A DNA stretch of 64,000 nt from Lysobacterales bacterium (GTDB taxonomy: Bacteria > Pseudomonadota > Gammaproteobacteria > Xanthomonadales > Xanthomonadaceae), in the NCBI GenBank assembly GCA_014946745.1, contig JADCRD010000001.1:2540427-2604426 (forward strand), written 5' to 3'. Numbering within the stretch: the stretch's first letter is position 1; the number at the start of each line of letters is the position of its first letter. Under the pieces are notes generated by a model. The model saw nothing but the letters and a program-made list of their open reading frames with translations, did no database searches and was not told where the DNA came from. Shown one piece after another: positions 1 through 8,998 of this stretch. Position numbers and translations under genes: made by a program.

Positions 1-2952
1 CACGCGTGCGCGCAGGCTCAGTTTCGCGGCGGGCGCTGGACGCTCGCTGATGGGCGCGCGCGGCGGCGCGCGCAGCACCTCCACCGCGAAGCAGGTGCCG
101 CGCGACGGCTGCGAGCTGAGCTTCAGCGGCAGCTCCAGCAGACGCGCGATGCGTTCGGCGATCGACAGCCCAAGCCCAAGCCCCTGGCCGCCGCGATCCA
201 GCCGACGGAACTCCTCGAAGATCAGCGCCTGATGCTCGGGCGCGATCCCCGGGCCCTGGTCGTAGACGCCGATCTCGATGCGCTCACCGCGGCGACGCAG
301 GCCCAGCAGCACCCCGCCCGTCTGCGCATAGCGCACAGCGTTGGACAGGAAGTTCTGCAGCACGCGGCGCAGCAGGTGGGGATCGGTACGCAGCCACAGC
401 CGCGTGCGCGTGGCGCGCAGGCGCAGGCCCTTGTCCTGCGCCATCAGGCTGAACTCGGACGCCAGCCCCTGCAGCAGCGGATCGAGCGCGAAGTCCTCGA
501 TCTTCGGCACCAGCCCGCCGGCATCGAGGCGCGAGACATCGAGCAGGCCCGAGAGCAGGGTCTCGGCCGAACTCAGCGCGGCGTCGATCTGGCCCAGCGA
601 ATCGCGCAGAGCCGGCTCACTGCTGCGCTGCTGCAGGGCGTGGGTGAACAGATGCGCGGCGTTCAGCGGCTGCGCCAGGTCGTGGCTGATCGCCGCCAGA
701 AAGCGGCTCTTCGCCTGGTTGGCGCGCTCGGCCTCGGCGCGCGCCGCGCGGTACTCGGCGGTGCGCTCGGCGACGCGCTGTTCGAGGGTTTCGTTGGCTT
801 GCTTGAGCGCGGCCTCGGCGCGACGGAATTCGGTGACGTCGGTGAACGTTGCCACGAAGCCGCCGCCGGGCATCGGATTGCCGCGAATCTCGACGATGCG
901 ATCGTCAGGAAAGCTGCGCTCGGTGACGTAAGCGGTGCCGGCACGCATGTGGGCGATGCGCTTTTCCACCTCGCGCTCGATCTCGACGCCTCCGGCCAGG
1001 CCGCGCTGCAGGTTGTGCCGCACCAGTTCGGCCACCGGCACGCCGACCCGCAGCAGGTCATCGGAGAAGCCGAACAGGCGCTGGTAAACGCCATTCCAGG
1101 CGACCAGCCGCAGTTCGGCGTCGACCACACTGATGCCCTGGGCCATGTTCTCGAGCGCGGCCTCCAGCAGGCGTTGGTTGAAGCGCAGGGCGTCGCTGGC
1201 CTCGCCGACGATCGCGGCGACGGTGTCGAGGTCGCGGCCGTGGGCGCGCCGCGCGGCATCGAGCAGCAGGCGCGCCGAGGCAGCGCCCAGCACCGTGGCG
1301 AGTTCGGACTCGACGCGCGCCTCGGCCGCGGGATCGACCAGGCTGTCGTCCTCGCCCGCCGGCAGCAGCGCGGCGAGACGCGGCTCGGCGATGAAGCGCC
1401 CGGCCACTTCACCAAGCGTGCGGCGATCGAGCGCCGCTGGCGGCCGCCGCTGCGCTTCGCCGCGCGCGCGCAGCGCCAGCGCCCAGGTCAGCGCGCTGGC
1501 CAGCAGCAGGCTGAGCACCAGCGCACGGGTGGTGCGGCTCCAGCCTTCGAGCCCGAGGAAAACGTCAGGCGCAAGCGGGCCCGAGCGCAGCCAGTCGACC
1601 GGGCCACCGAAGCCCTCCAGCAGGCTGGGCAGCAGCAGCAGCCAGCACCACAGCGCAAAGCCGGCGAGCAGCCCGGCCAGCACTGCGCGCGGCGGCGTCT
1701 GCGGCCGCCAGATCGCGAAGCCCAGCGCCGGCGCCAGCGTGGCAACCGCCGAGAAGCTCAGCGCGCCGATGTCGGCCAGCGCTTCGGAGCCGGCGATGGC
1801 GCGGCTGTACAGCCAGGCCAGCAGCACCACGGCCAGGATGATCAGGCGCCGCTGCAAGAGCACGCTGCCACGCAGGTTGCCGCCGGCGCGCTGGCTCCAG
1901 CTGCCGCGCAGCAGCAGCGGCGCCAGCCAGTGGTTGCCGATCATCAGGCTGAGCGCCAGGGTCGACAGGATCACCATGCCGGTGGCCGCCGACAGCCCAC
2001 CCAGGAACGCCAGCAGGGCCATGCCGCTGTCGCCGCCAGACAAAGGCAGCGCCAGCACGTAGAGATCCGAGGGCACGCCCAGCGGCGCCAGCACGGCCGA
2101 GCCGGCGGCGGCGATCGGCAGCACCGGCAGGGCGATCAGCAGCATGTACAGCGGAAACAGCCAGCGCGCGGTGCGCAGATGCTGCTGCTCGCGACACTCG
2201 ACCACGCCGACATGGAACTGGTGCGGCAGGGTGAACATGGCGAGCACGCCCAGCGCGATGAGCGCGGGGAAGCCGCTGGCGCCGTCGGCCACAGGCGTCG
2301 GCGGCGTGCTGATGTCGAAGTTCGCCGAGACGTACACGCCCAGCAGCAGCATGGCTGCGAGTTTCAGCAGCGACTCCACCGCCATCGCCAGCACCAGGCC
2401 GCGGTTGTGCTCGGTGGCGCTGGCGCTGCGCGCGCCGAACAGGATGGCGAACAGGCCCATCGCCAGGGCCACGTAGAGCGCGCTGTCCTGCCAGGCCGGC
2501 GTATCCAGTGCACTGCCGCGGGTGAGCAGTCCGAAGCTCATCGCTACCGCCTTGAGCTGCAGCGCGATGTAGGGCAGCACGCCGAGCACGGCGATCAAGG
2601 TCACGACGGCAGCGAGGGCGGAACTCTTGCCGAGCCGTGTCGCGATGAAGTCGGCCAGCGAAGTCGCGCGATGCGCCTGCGCAAGCTTGACCAGCTTGAT
2701 CAGGAGGCCGATGCCCAGCGCGTAGAGCAGCATCGTGCCGATGAAGGTCGGCGGCAGCCACCAGCCGGAGCGCGCGGCCTGGGTGACCGTGCCGTAGAAG
2801 GTCCAGCTGGTGCAGTAGACCGCCAGCGAGAGGCTGTAGATCCACGACCACTGGCGCTCGAACAGCGCGGGCCGGCGCTCGCCGAGCACGGCGGCGCCGA
2901 ACAGCACACCGAGCCAAAGCAGGCCAGCGCCGAGCAGCAGGGCCTCGCTCAT
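1..2952 (-). CDS. Sodium:solute symporter / PAS / histidine kinase (CbrA-like), C-terminus outside the window
   Basis: Reading the minus strand from the ATG at 2952 gives an open frame of 984 codons that runs off the window edge at base 1. The first ~490 residues are strongly hydrophobic with many membrane segments (it begins MSEALLLGAGLLWLGVLFG), matching the SSS symporter domain of CbrA-type sensors. A PAS region lies around residues 600-700, followed by a coiled linker, a HisKA box with the phospho-acceptor in ISHDLAQP (His757), and an HATPase region with N, G1 (DQGPGI) and G2 (GLGLGLSIA) boxes just before the edge. Homologous Xanthomonadales proteins usually end in a receiver domain, which would lie outside the window. 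It probably couples solute transport or sensing at the inner membrane to a phosphorelay controlling carbon use. The esterase lipoprotein gene lies 16 bp upstream on the same strand, so the two may be co-transcribed. The ligand is unknown. Confidence 0.9.
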   Translation of the reverse strand, partial: MSEALLLGAGLLWLGVLFGAAVLGERRPALFERQWSWIYSLSLAVYCTSWTFYGTVTQAARSGWWLPPTFIGTMLLYALGIGLLIKLVKLAQAHRATSLADFIATRLGKSSALAAVVTLIAVLGVLPYIALQLKAVAMSFGLLTRGSALDTPAWQDSALYVALAMGLFAILFGARSASATEHNRGLVLAMAVESLLKLAAMLLLGVYVSANFDISTPPTPVADGASGFPALIALGVLAMFTLPHQFHVGVVECREQQHLRTARWLFPLYMLLIALPVLPIAAAGSAVLAPLGVPSDLYVLALPLSGGDSGMALLAFLGGLSAATGMVILSTLALSLMIGNHWLAPLLLRGSWSQRAGGNLRGSVLLQRRLIILAVVLLAWLYSRAIAGSEALADIGALSFSAVATLAPALGFAIWRPQTPPRAVLAGLLAGFALWCWLLLLPSLLEGFGGPVDWLRSGPLAPDVFLGLEGWSRTTRALVLSLLLASALTWALALRARGEAQRRPPAALDRRTLGEVAGRFIAEPRLAALLPAGEDDSLVDPAAEARVESELATVLGAASARLLLDAARRAHGRDLDTVAAIVGEASDALRFNQRLLEAALENMAQGISVVDAELRLVAWNGVYQRLFGFSDDLLRVGVPVAELVRHNLQRGLAGGVEIEREVEKRIAHMRAGTAYVTERSFPDDRIVEIRGNPMPGGGFVATFTDVTEFRRAEAALKQANETLEQRVAERTAEYRAARAEAERANQAKSRFLAAISHDLAQPLNAAHLFTHALQQRSSEPALRDSLGQIDAALSSAETLLSGLLDVSRLDAGGLVPKIEDFALDPLLQGLASEFSLMAQDKGLRLRATRTRLWLRTDPHLLRRVLQNFLSNAVRYAQTGGVLLGLRRRGERIEIGVYDQGPGIAPEHQALIFEEFRRLDRGGQGLGLGLSIAERIARLLELPLKLSSQPSRGTCFAVEVLRAPPRAPISERPAPAAKLSLRARV

Positions 2953-2968
2953 GCGCGCTCAGCCCGGC

Positions 2969-3994
2969 TCAGACTCCGAGTGCGTCCAGCGCACGGGCCA
3001 CCCAGCGCAGCTGCGCGCCCTCGCGGGTGTCGTAGTGCTCGCCGGTGTATCCCCACCAGTCCCAGCATGCGTTCGGATTCAAGGGCGCGTAGCTCGCGCG
3101 GGTCTGCGGGTAGAGTACGACCACGCCATAGGCATCGGCCCAGCGGTTGAAGCCGCCCTCGCGCACGAAGGCCTCGCCGACTTTGTCGGCGTTCTGCTGG
3201 CAGCCGTGGAAGGCCAGCAGCAGACCGCAGCTTTCGCTCTCGCACTGCGGCGGCACGTAGAGGTAGCCGCTGTCGGCGAGGATCGGGTCGGGGCCGTCGC
3301 CGTTCAGCGCGCTCTGGCTGAAGCTGCGCAGCTGGCCCGCCGGTTCTTTCGCCGGGCGCGGCGCCTCGCCGAAGAGTTGTTCGAACACGAGGCCCGGCGC
3401 ATCGAGGCCGCAGCGGCCGAGGTAGGGCGCGGGCGGGTCGAGGCATTCATCGCCCTCGCCTTCCAGCGGCAGCAGGTGACCGAAGGCGCCGTCGAGCCGC
3501 GCCTCCACGCTCAGACCCGGCGCGTCCTGCTGCAGGGCGCGATAAAGATCGGCGGCGGCGGCGCCCACCGCTGGCGCGACCTTGCGATCTTCGCGTCCAT
3601 GCAGCACCAGCACGCGATCGCCTTCCAGCCCCTGCAGCGGCGCCAGCGCACCGGCCGCCGCACGCTCGCGCACGCGTGCAGCCAGGGCCTCGCCATCGGG
3701 TGCGGCTGGCTGCGCCTGCATGCAGGGCCCGAGCGCCGTGTTGAGATCGCCCTGCGCGCAGCCGTAGGGGCCGCCGGCAATCAGTGCTGCGCCGTGGATG
3801 CGGTCGGAGTACGCGAGGTGCACCTGCGCAGCCATGTAGGCACCGGAGGACAGTCCCGCCACGGCGATGCGCTCGGCATCGATGCGCAGCCCAGGCAGCG
3901 GCGGCGCCTCGGCGCGGCTGCTGCAGGCGGCCAGCACCGCGAGTGCGCAGGTGCCCAAGGCGATTCGCGGGAGCAGGTCAGACACACACGTCAT
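2969..3994 (-). CDS. PHB-depolymerase-family esterase, predicted lipoprotein
   Basis: A 341-residue alpha/beta hydrolase of the poly(3-hydroxybutyrate) depolymerase / LpqC-like family. I chose the ATG at 3994 because it begins a clean lipoprotein signal, with lipobox LAAC ending at Cys24; the in-frame ATG at 4084 would add 30 Arg/Pro-rich residues upstream. The nucleophile motif GLSSG (Ser49) follows, with AYMAAQ as in PHB depolymerases. A candidate acid is in VLHGRED, and a C-terminal HGCQQNAD segment and NPNACWDWWGY are typical of the secreted depolymerase fold. It is likely anchored facing the periplasm or outer membrane and cleaves an ester substrate; whether that is a polyhydroxyalkanoate, a feruloyl ester or another ester cannot be told. 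The gene ends 16 bp before the symporter/kinase gene. A strong hairpin-plus-U-tract just upstream (4018-4044) separates it from the TonB receptor gene. Confidence 0.82.
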   Translation of the reverse strand: MTCVSDLLPRIALGTCALAVLAACSSRAEAPPLPGLRIDAERIAVAGLSSGAYMAAQVHLAYSDRIHGAALIAGGPYGCAQGDLNTALGPCMQAQPAAPDGEALAARVRERAAAGALAPLQGLEGDRVLVLHGREDRKVAPAVGAAAADLYRALQQDAPGLSVEARLDGAFGHLLPLEGEGDECLDPPAPYLGRCGLDAPGLVFEQLFGEAPRPAKEPAGQLRSFSQSALNGDGPDPILADSGYLYVPPQCESESCGLLLAFHGCQQNADKVGEAFVREGGFNRWADAYGVVVLYPQTRASYAPLNPNACWDWWGYTGEHYDTREGAQLRWVARALDALGV

Positions 3995-4017
3995 GGCAGT
4001 GAACCTTGCAAAAAAAC

Positions 4018-4044
4018 GGCCGGACCTCAGGGGAGGCGCCGGCC
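4018..4044 (-). terminator. Rho-independent terminator after the TonB receptor gene
   Basis: On the minus strand a GGCCGG/CCGGCC stem with an inner CCTC/GAGG stem is followed by GTTTTTTT (plus-strand A-run 4010-4016). It sits between the receptor stop (4117) and the esterase start (3994). Confidence 0.75.
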
Positions 4045-4116
4045 GGCCGCGGGGGAGCCGCCTGGAAACCGGGCCGGGTCGCACCTCGCAACCCGGCCAT
4101 CTGCTCTGCTTCGCGA

Positions 4117-6291
4117 TCAGAAGTCGTAGGTCGCGGTCAGGCTGTAGGTGCGGGGTGCGCCATAGAAGCCGGTGAGGATGCCGAGCGCCGGGATGTTGTA
4201 GCCGGTGGTGCGATACGCCTTGTCGGCCAGGTTCGCGCCTTCCAGCGCGAAGCGCCAGGCGCCGTCCGTCTGCCAGATCAGGCCGGCCGAGACCAGGCCG
4301 TAGCCGGGCTGCTTGATGGCCTCGGACAGATCCGTGGTGGGGTAGACCTCGCTCTGGTAGCTGTAGCTGACGCGGGTCGACAGGTTGCCGCCGCTGGCCA
4401 AAGGCAGAGTGTGCAGGGCAGTGATCGCCGCTGAGCGCTCGGGGGCATTGGTGAAGCGCTGATTGCCGGCGACATTGACGTTGTTGGTGATGAACTGGTC
4501 GTACTCGGCGTCGAGCCAGGCGAAGTTGCCCTGCAGGCTGAAGTTCTGGCTCAGCAGGGCCTGGTACTCCAGCTCCACGCCCTTGACCGTGCCTTTGCCG
4601 GCGTTGGCGAAGTCGCCGAAGAAGACCGGCGGGTTGCTGCCCGGCACGGCGGTGAACACCGACAGCTGGATGTCCTTGTAGTCGCTGTTGAAGTAGGCGA
4701 GGTTGAGGAACAGACGGTCATCGAGGAAGGCGTTCTTGGCACCGATCTCGACGGTGGTCACCGTCTCGTCATCGAAGGGCAGGCGCGAGCGCGGCACCGC
4801 GGTGGCCTGGGCGCGGATGTTGAAGCCGCCCGACTTGAAGCCGCGGCTGGCCAGGGCGTACAGCAGCACTTCGTCGCTCAGCTTGAAGTCCAGCGAGACC
4901 TTGGGCGAGAAGTTCTGGAAGCTCACCGAGTCCTCGAAGTCGGCCGCCACCACGCCGTTCGGTCGGGTGAACGTGGCATCGGTGTAGCCGATGTTGTAGA
5001 CGTCCGCGGACTTCTTCTCGTCGGTGTAGCGGCCGCCCAGGGTGAGCGCCCAGCGCTCGGCGAAATCCCAGGTGAACTCACCGTAGACCGCCACGCTGTC
5101 GGTCTCGACCACGCCCTGGGTGTCGCCGAAGGACAGACCGAAGAAATTGTTCAGCACCTGACCACCAGCGGAGCCGGTGAACCAGTACAGGCCGGCCACG
5201 CCGCGAACCGCAGCGCCGGCGTCGTAGTTGAGCTGGAGTTCCTGCGAGGTCTGGTCGTCGGAGTAGAACGCCTTGACGTCGGCGATCGTGTTCGGAAGCG
5301 TGTCGAAATCGATGTTGGTCTCGGTGTCCGACTCGCGGTAGGCGGTGACCGACTTCAGCACCCAGGCATCCCCGAGGTTCCAGCTGAGGGTCGCGGACGC
5401 GCCCTTCATCGAGGTGTCGTTGACGTTGGGCATGCCGTTGCGCACGTCGTAACGGTCCGCCAGCGGCAGGGCCGTCGGTGCGAAGCGGTTGACGCCGAGC
5501 ATCTGCGCGCCGCGCACGCCGCTCTGGTCGTCCATCCAGTCGGCAGTGAACTTGGCGCTGAAGTCGGGCGAGCCGAGATAGCCGAGCGTGGCGCGTGCTG
5601 CGAGGATCTCCTTGTCGGACACCTCCTGCCCGGTGCGCACGTTCTCGCCGTAGCCGTCGCGCGAGAGCGAAGCCACCGCCAGCCGCGAGGCCCAGCCGCC
5701 GCCGAGCGGCAGATTGACGCTGGCCTTGGTGTCGAGCTGGCTGAAGCTGCCGACCGTCACCGAGCCGCGGCCGTAGAACTCCTCCTCCAGCGCCGAGGAC
5801 ACGTACTTGATCGCACCGCCAATGGTGTTCTTGCCGTACAGCGAGCCCTGCGGGCCGCGCAGCACCTCGATGCGCTCGACGTCGAACACATCCAGCAGGG
5901 CGCCCTGCGGACGGGCGATGTAGACATCGTCCAGGTACAGCCCCACGCCCGGGTCGACACCCCACAGCGGATCGCTCTGGCCGACCGCGCGGATGTAGGC
6001 GGTCAGGGTGCTGGAAGAGCCGCGCGCGGCGTAGACCGTGAGGTTCGGTACGAAGCTGTCGAGATCGCTGATGTCCTCGACGTTGAGCTTGTCGAGGCCG
6101 TCAGCGGTGAAGGCGGTGACCGCCACCGGCACCTCCTGCAGGGATTCCTCGCGCTTGCGTGCCGATACGGTGATGGCGTCGAGCGTGCTCGGCTTCGCCT
6201 CCTCGCCCTGCGCGGGCGCTTGCTGCGCATGGGCGGCGTACGGTGCGGCCAACAGTGCACCGATGATGAAGCTGAGCGGCTTGCGCATCAT
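4117..6291 (-). CDS. TonB-dependent outer-membrane receptor
   Basis: 724 residues. A signal peptide (MMRKPLSFIIGALLAAPYAAHAQ) is followed by a TonB-box-like DAITVSARK around residue 38, a plug domain with the LRGPQGSLYGKNTIGGAIKYVS signature, and a 22-strand-type barrel ending in the canonical terminal aromatic (SLTATYDF). It imports an unknown ligand across the outer membrane using TonB-ExbBD energy. GGAGGGG lies 7-8 bases before the double ATG (6291/6288). No STN domain is present, so it is probably not a FecA-type signalling receptor. A GntP-family permease is transcribed divergently 178 bp away and the shared region holds a TGTAC-N4-GTACA palindrome, so the pair may import one substrate, perhaps a sugar acid. 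This is inference. The barrel sequence does not identify the ligand. Confidence 0.92.
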   Translation of the reverse strand: MMRKPLSFIIGALLAAPYAAHAQQAPAQGEEAKPSTLDAITVSARKREESLQEVPVAVTAFTADGLDKLNVEDISDLDSFVPNLTVYAARGSSSTLTAYIRAVGQSDPLWGVDPGVGLYLDDVYIARPQGALLDVFDVERIEVLRGPQGSLYGKNTIGGAIKYVSSALEEEFYGRGSVTVGSFSQLDTKASVNLPLGGGWASRLAVASLSRDGYGENVRTGQEVSDKEILAARATLGYLGSPDFSAKFTADWMDDQSGVRGAQMLGVNRFAPTALPLADRYDVRNGMPNVNDTSMKGASATLSWNLGDAWVLKSVTAYRESDTETNIDFDTLPNTIADVKAFYSDDQTSQELQLNYDAGAAVRGVAGLYWFTGSAGGQVLNNFFGLSFGDTQGVVETDSVAVYGEFTWDFAERWALTLGGRYTDEKKSADVYNIGYTDATFTRPNGVVAADFEDSVSFQNFSPKVSLDFKLSDEVLLYALASRGFKSGGFNIRAQATAVPRSRLPFDDETVTTVEIGAKNAFLDDRLFLNLAYFNSDYKDIQLSVFTAVPGSNPPVFFGDFANAGKGTVKGVELEYQALLSQNFSLQGNFAWLDAEYDQFITNNVNVAGNQRFTNAPERSAAITALHTLPLASGGNLSTRVSYSYQSEVYPTTDLSEAIKQPGYGLVSAGLIWQTDGAWRFALEGANLADKAYRTTGYNIPALGILTGFYGAPRTYSLTATYDF

Positions 6292-6390
6292 GTGGAATCC
6301 CCTCCGGAACGGTCTTGGTCTCGCGGCGCCTGCTTCGAGGCAGGCTGCCGATTCTGCGCAAGCCTAGGTGCCGGGCCGGAGGTGGGCACT

Positions 6391-6404
6391 TGTACCTTCG
6401 TACA
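6391..6404. promoter_or_regulatory. Perfect inverted repeat TGTAC-CTTC-GTACA, candidate operator
   Basis: Lies in the 178-bp divergent region between the TonB receptor (start 6291) and the GntP permease (start 6470). The symmetry extends outward with one bulged base (CACTTGTAC / GTACAGTG). No regulator gene is adjacent, so the binding protein is unknown. Confidence 0.45.
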
Positions 6405-6469
6405 GTGACGGCGCGCACGTCGCCCTGCGAATACTCGCTGCCGTCGACCGCTCTCCCGTGTGCCCTTCC

Positions 6470-7783
6470 ATGCTCAGCCTGATCGGGCTCATCACCGCCC
6501 TGCTGCTCCTGATGCTGCTGACCATCCGCGGCATGAACTTGTTCGTCGCCACGCCGCTGTGCGCGCTGCTGGTGGCGATCACCTCGGACATCGCGCTGCT
6601 GCCGCCGCTGGCCGGCGACGGTCAAGCCAACGTGGTCACCGCCTACATGGGCGGATTCACCAGTTTCATCGCCAGCTGGTTCTTCATGTTCCTGCTGGGC
6701 TCGATCTTCGGAAAGCTCATGGAGGACACCGGCGCCGCCGACAGCGTGGCGCGCTGGATCGTCAGCGGCATTGGCGCGCAGCGCGCGGCGCTGGCGGTGG
6801 TCGTGGCCTGCGCGATCCTCACCTACGGCGGGGTCAGCCTGTTCGTGGTGGCGTTCTCGGTCTACCCCACCGCGCTGGCCCTGTTCCGCGAGGCCGACCT
6901 GCCCAGACGCTTCATTCCAGCCGCACTGGCCTTCGGCTCGGTCACCTTCACCATGACCTCGGCGGGCTCGCCCGAGATCCAGAACTGGATTCCCATCCAG
7001 TACCTCGGCACCACTCCGTGGGCGGCCTGGCAGGCCAGCCTGATCACCGCGGTTTTCATGGCGGCGAGCGGCTACGCCTGGCTGGTGTGGATGCTGAAGC
7101 GCGCCAAGGCGCGCGGCGAGCACTTCCAGGGCCGCGACAACGATCCGCAGCCGCTGGACATCCGCCTGCCGGCGGTGTGGCGCGCCTTGGTGGGGCCGGC
7201 CCTGGTGCTGGTCGTCAGCTTCGTCTTTCACGACAGCCTTGAGACCTCGGCCTTGATCCTTGCCCTGCTCGCCGGCTGCGTGGGGGTCTACTCGCTGTGC
7301 TTCAGATCACGGCGCGACCCCGGCAAGGCCGTCGCCGAGGGCAGCACCGGTGCCCTGATCGCGATCGGCAACACGGCGGCCGTCGTGGGCTTCGGTGCGG
7401 TCGCCAAAGTCGCGCCTGCATTCATGCTGATCGTCGACTGGGTGACGCATCTGCCGGGCGGCGGCCTGGTCAGCGCGGCGGTGGCCGTGAGCATCGTCGC
7501 TGCCATCACCGGCTCGGCTTCGGGCGGCCAGGTCATCGCCCTGCCTATCCTCGCGCCGATCTTCCTCGGGCAGGGGGTCAACCCCGAGCAGCTGCATCGC
7601 TCGGTGGCGATTTCGTCCGGCGTGCTCGACTCGCTGCCGCACAACGGCTACGTGGTCACCACGATTCGCGCGATCTGCGGCGAAACCCACCGCGCCGCCT
7701 ATGGCCCTGTGGCCGCGCTGACGGTGGTCGTGCCGGGCCTGGGGCTGGTGCTCTGTCTGCTACTGTTCGCGCTGGGGCTCTAG
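6470..7783 (+). CDS. GntP-family permease (gluconate/sugar-acid:H+ symporter family)
   Basis: 437 residues starting at the ATG at 6470 (MLSLIGLITALLLLMLLTIRG). In-frame upstream codons to 6368 give a non-hydrophobic, Arg-rich stretch and were left out. About 12-14 hydrophobic segments cover the whole protein, with the family's amphipathic GSxSGGQ-type segment (ITGSASGGQVIALPI) and an NGYVVTTI stretch near the C-terminus. Members of GntP move gluconate, fructuronate, D-serine or related hydroxy acids with protons across the inner membrane. The gene is alone on its strand, convergent with the DUF4397 gene, and divergent from a TonB receptor that could supply the substrate. No clear Shine-Dalgarno is visible before 6470, so the start is the least certain part. 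Confidence 0.85.
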   Translation: MLSLIGLITALLLLMLLTIRGMNLFVATPLCALLVAITSDIALLPPLAGDGQANVVTAYMGGFTSFIASWFFMFLLGSIFGKLMEDTGAADSVARWIVSGIGAQRAALAVVVACAILTYGGVSLFVVAFSVYPTALALFREADLPRRFIPAALAFGSVTFTMTSAGSPEIQNWIPIQYLGTTPWAAWQASLITAVFMAASGYAWLVWMLKRAKARGEHFQGRDNDPQPLDIRLPAVWRALVGPALVLVVSFVFHDSLETSALILALLAGCVGVYSLCFRSRRDPGKAVAEGSTGALIAIGNTAAVVGFGAVAKVAPAFMLIVDWVTHLPGGGLVSAAVAVSIVAAITGSASGGQVIALPILAPIFLGQGVNPEQLHRSVAISSGVLDSLPHNGYVVTTIRAICGETHRAAYGPVAALTVVVPGLGLVLCLLLFALGL

Positions 7784-7796
7784 CAAAGGCGCGGAC

Positions 7797-7828
7797 AAAC
7801 GGCGCGCGAGCTTGCTCGCGCGCCGTTT
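7797..7828. terminator. Bidirectional terminator between gntP-like and DUF4397 genes
   Basis: A perfect 15-bp stem (AAACGGCGCGCGAGC, TT loop, complement) with A/T-rich ends on both sides lies between the convergent stops at 7783 and 7874. Its symmetry suits termination from either side. Confidence 0.8.
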
Positions 7829-7873
7829 CGGGCCGAACGAACGCAGGCCGACAGGTCCGCCGCGGCCCCCGAC

Positions 7874-8998
7874 TCAGAGCGAGCAGATGCCCGAGGGCGT
7901 CAAGTTCAGCAAGGGGATGCTGCGCACCGGCTGGCCATCCAGGCGGATCTCGGCGACGGCGGTGCGGCAATCGGCGAAGTCGACGCGCACGCGGCCGACC
8001 TGGGTGGTCTGCACGCGATCAGAGGCAAGAAAGCGACCGCCCGTGGTGCTGAGCACGGCCAGCTCGGCACTGCGGCTGTTGAAGCCGCCGCCCGTTGCAG
8101 CCGCTGTGCCGAGGCCTGCTGCCGCGCTGTCGAGGGTGAACCAGATCCTGTTGCCGCTGGCGTCGAAGGCGTACCAGCTGCCGAGCAGCCGGTTCTCGTC
8201 GGGCTTGGGCGTGAAGGCGAAGCCCTGGCCGCTGAACTCCGGCGTGAACCAGTGGCCGCTGACGGACGCATCGACCGGCGTTTCCGTGGGCAGCGCACCG
8301 AGTGGCAGCGCGGTGAAACCGAGCGGCTGATTGACGCCATCGCCCGTCGCCAACACCGACAGCACCGCGCCGGCAGGCAGATCGACGGGAGCGAGATCGA
8401 TCAGATTGCGGCTGCCGTCCGGCGTGGCCACCTTGAGGTCGTAGTTGCCGGCCGGGATTTCGAGGTAGCCGCTGGCCGCGAAGAAGGGCACGTTGCTGAG
8501 GCCGCCGACCACGGCGCCACGATCCGTGCGGATGGACACGGCAGTCGCGGCAGCATCGCGCCCGAAGGGCGCGGCGTGGATGACGCGCAGCTTGAGGTTG
8601 CCGGCCGCGGGCGCACGGTTGTCGTCGACCAGCGGCTGCAGCGCCAGCGGCTGGCCGTTGGCACCGCCCGTCGCGAGCACGGTGTAGTCGGTGTTGTCCG
8701 CCAGGGTCACACTGGCGCGGATCGCCACCGTGGTGGTGCCTGCGGGCAGCACCTCCAGCGTGTAGGCACCGGCGGGCAAGGAGATATAGCTGGTGAACTC
8801 GCCGTAGCGCACGTTGCGCAGCGCGGTGTTGCCGTTGATGCGCACATCCACGGCGGTCGCCGCCAGGCTGTTGCTGAACGGGGCGAAATGACCGACCAGC
8901 ACGCGCGCGTCGGCGTGCGCCAGTGCAGGCGCCAACAGCAGCAGGCCGGCCAGGCCAGCGGGCAGAAGGGAAGCGTAAGTCGTCTTGATCGTGTTCAT
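7874..8998 (-). CDS. Secreted protein with two DUF4397 domains and a C-terminal SGxGF module
   Basis: 374 residues from the ATG at 8998, which has GGGAG upstream and begins a clear signal peptide (MNTIKTTYASLLPAGLAG... cleaved after AHA, ~28). Two DUF4397 beta-sandwich repeats follow at ~30-128 (RVLVGHFAPFSNSLAATAVDVRING) and ~142-235 (LRVIHAAPFGRDAAATAVSIRT). Residues ~248-365 form another module (GHWFTPEFSGQGFAF ... GSWYAFDASGNRIWFTL ... TTQVGRVRV) that recurs twice in the subtilase at 20635-24735. DUF4397 is common in exported and cell-surface proteins but has no assigned activity. The protein is likely periplasmic or extracellular. Two late Cys residues (FADC, GICSL) could form a disulfide. 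No enzymatic motif is seen. Confidence 0.85.
   Translation of the reverse strand: MNTIKTTYASLLPAGLAGLLLLAPALAHADARVLVGHFAPFSNSLAATAVDVRINGNTALRNVRYGEFTSYISLPAGAYTLEVLPAGTTTVAIRASVTLADNTDYTVLATGGANGQPLALQPLVDDNRAPAAGNLKLRVIHAAPFGRDAAATAVSIRTDRGAVVGGLSNVPFFAASGYLEIPAGNYDLKVATPDGSRNLIDLAPVDLPAGAVLSVLATGDGVNQPLGFTALPLGALPTETPVDASVSGHWFTPEFSGQGFAFTPKPDENRLLGSWYAFDASGNRIWFTLDSAAAGLGTAAATGGGFNSRSAELAVLSTTGGRFLASDRVQTTQVGRVRVDFADCRTAVAEIRLDGQPVRSIPLLNLTPSGICSL

Noticed and set aside
232-3150. A 972-residue open frame on the plus strand, very rich in Gln, Arg, Ala and His
   Set aside because: It is the antisense of the symporter/kinase gene; long antisense frames are expected at this GC content, and the protein has no domain and biased composition.
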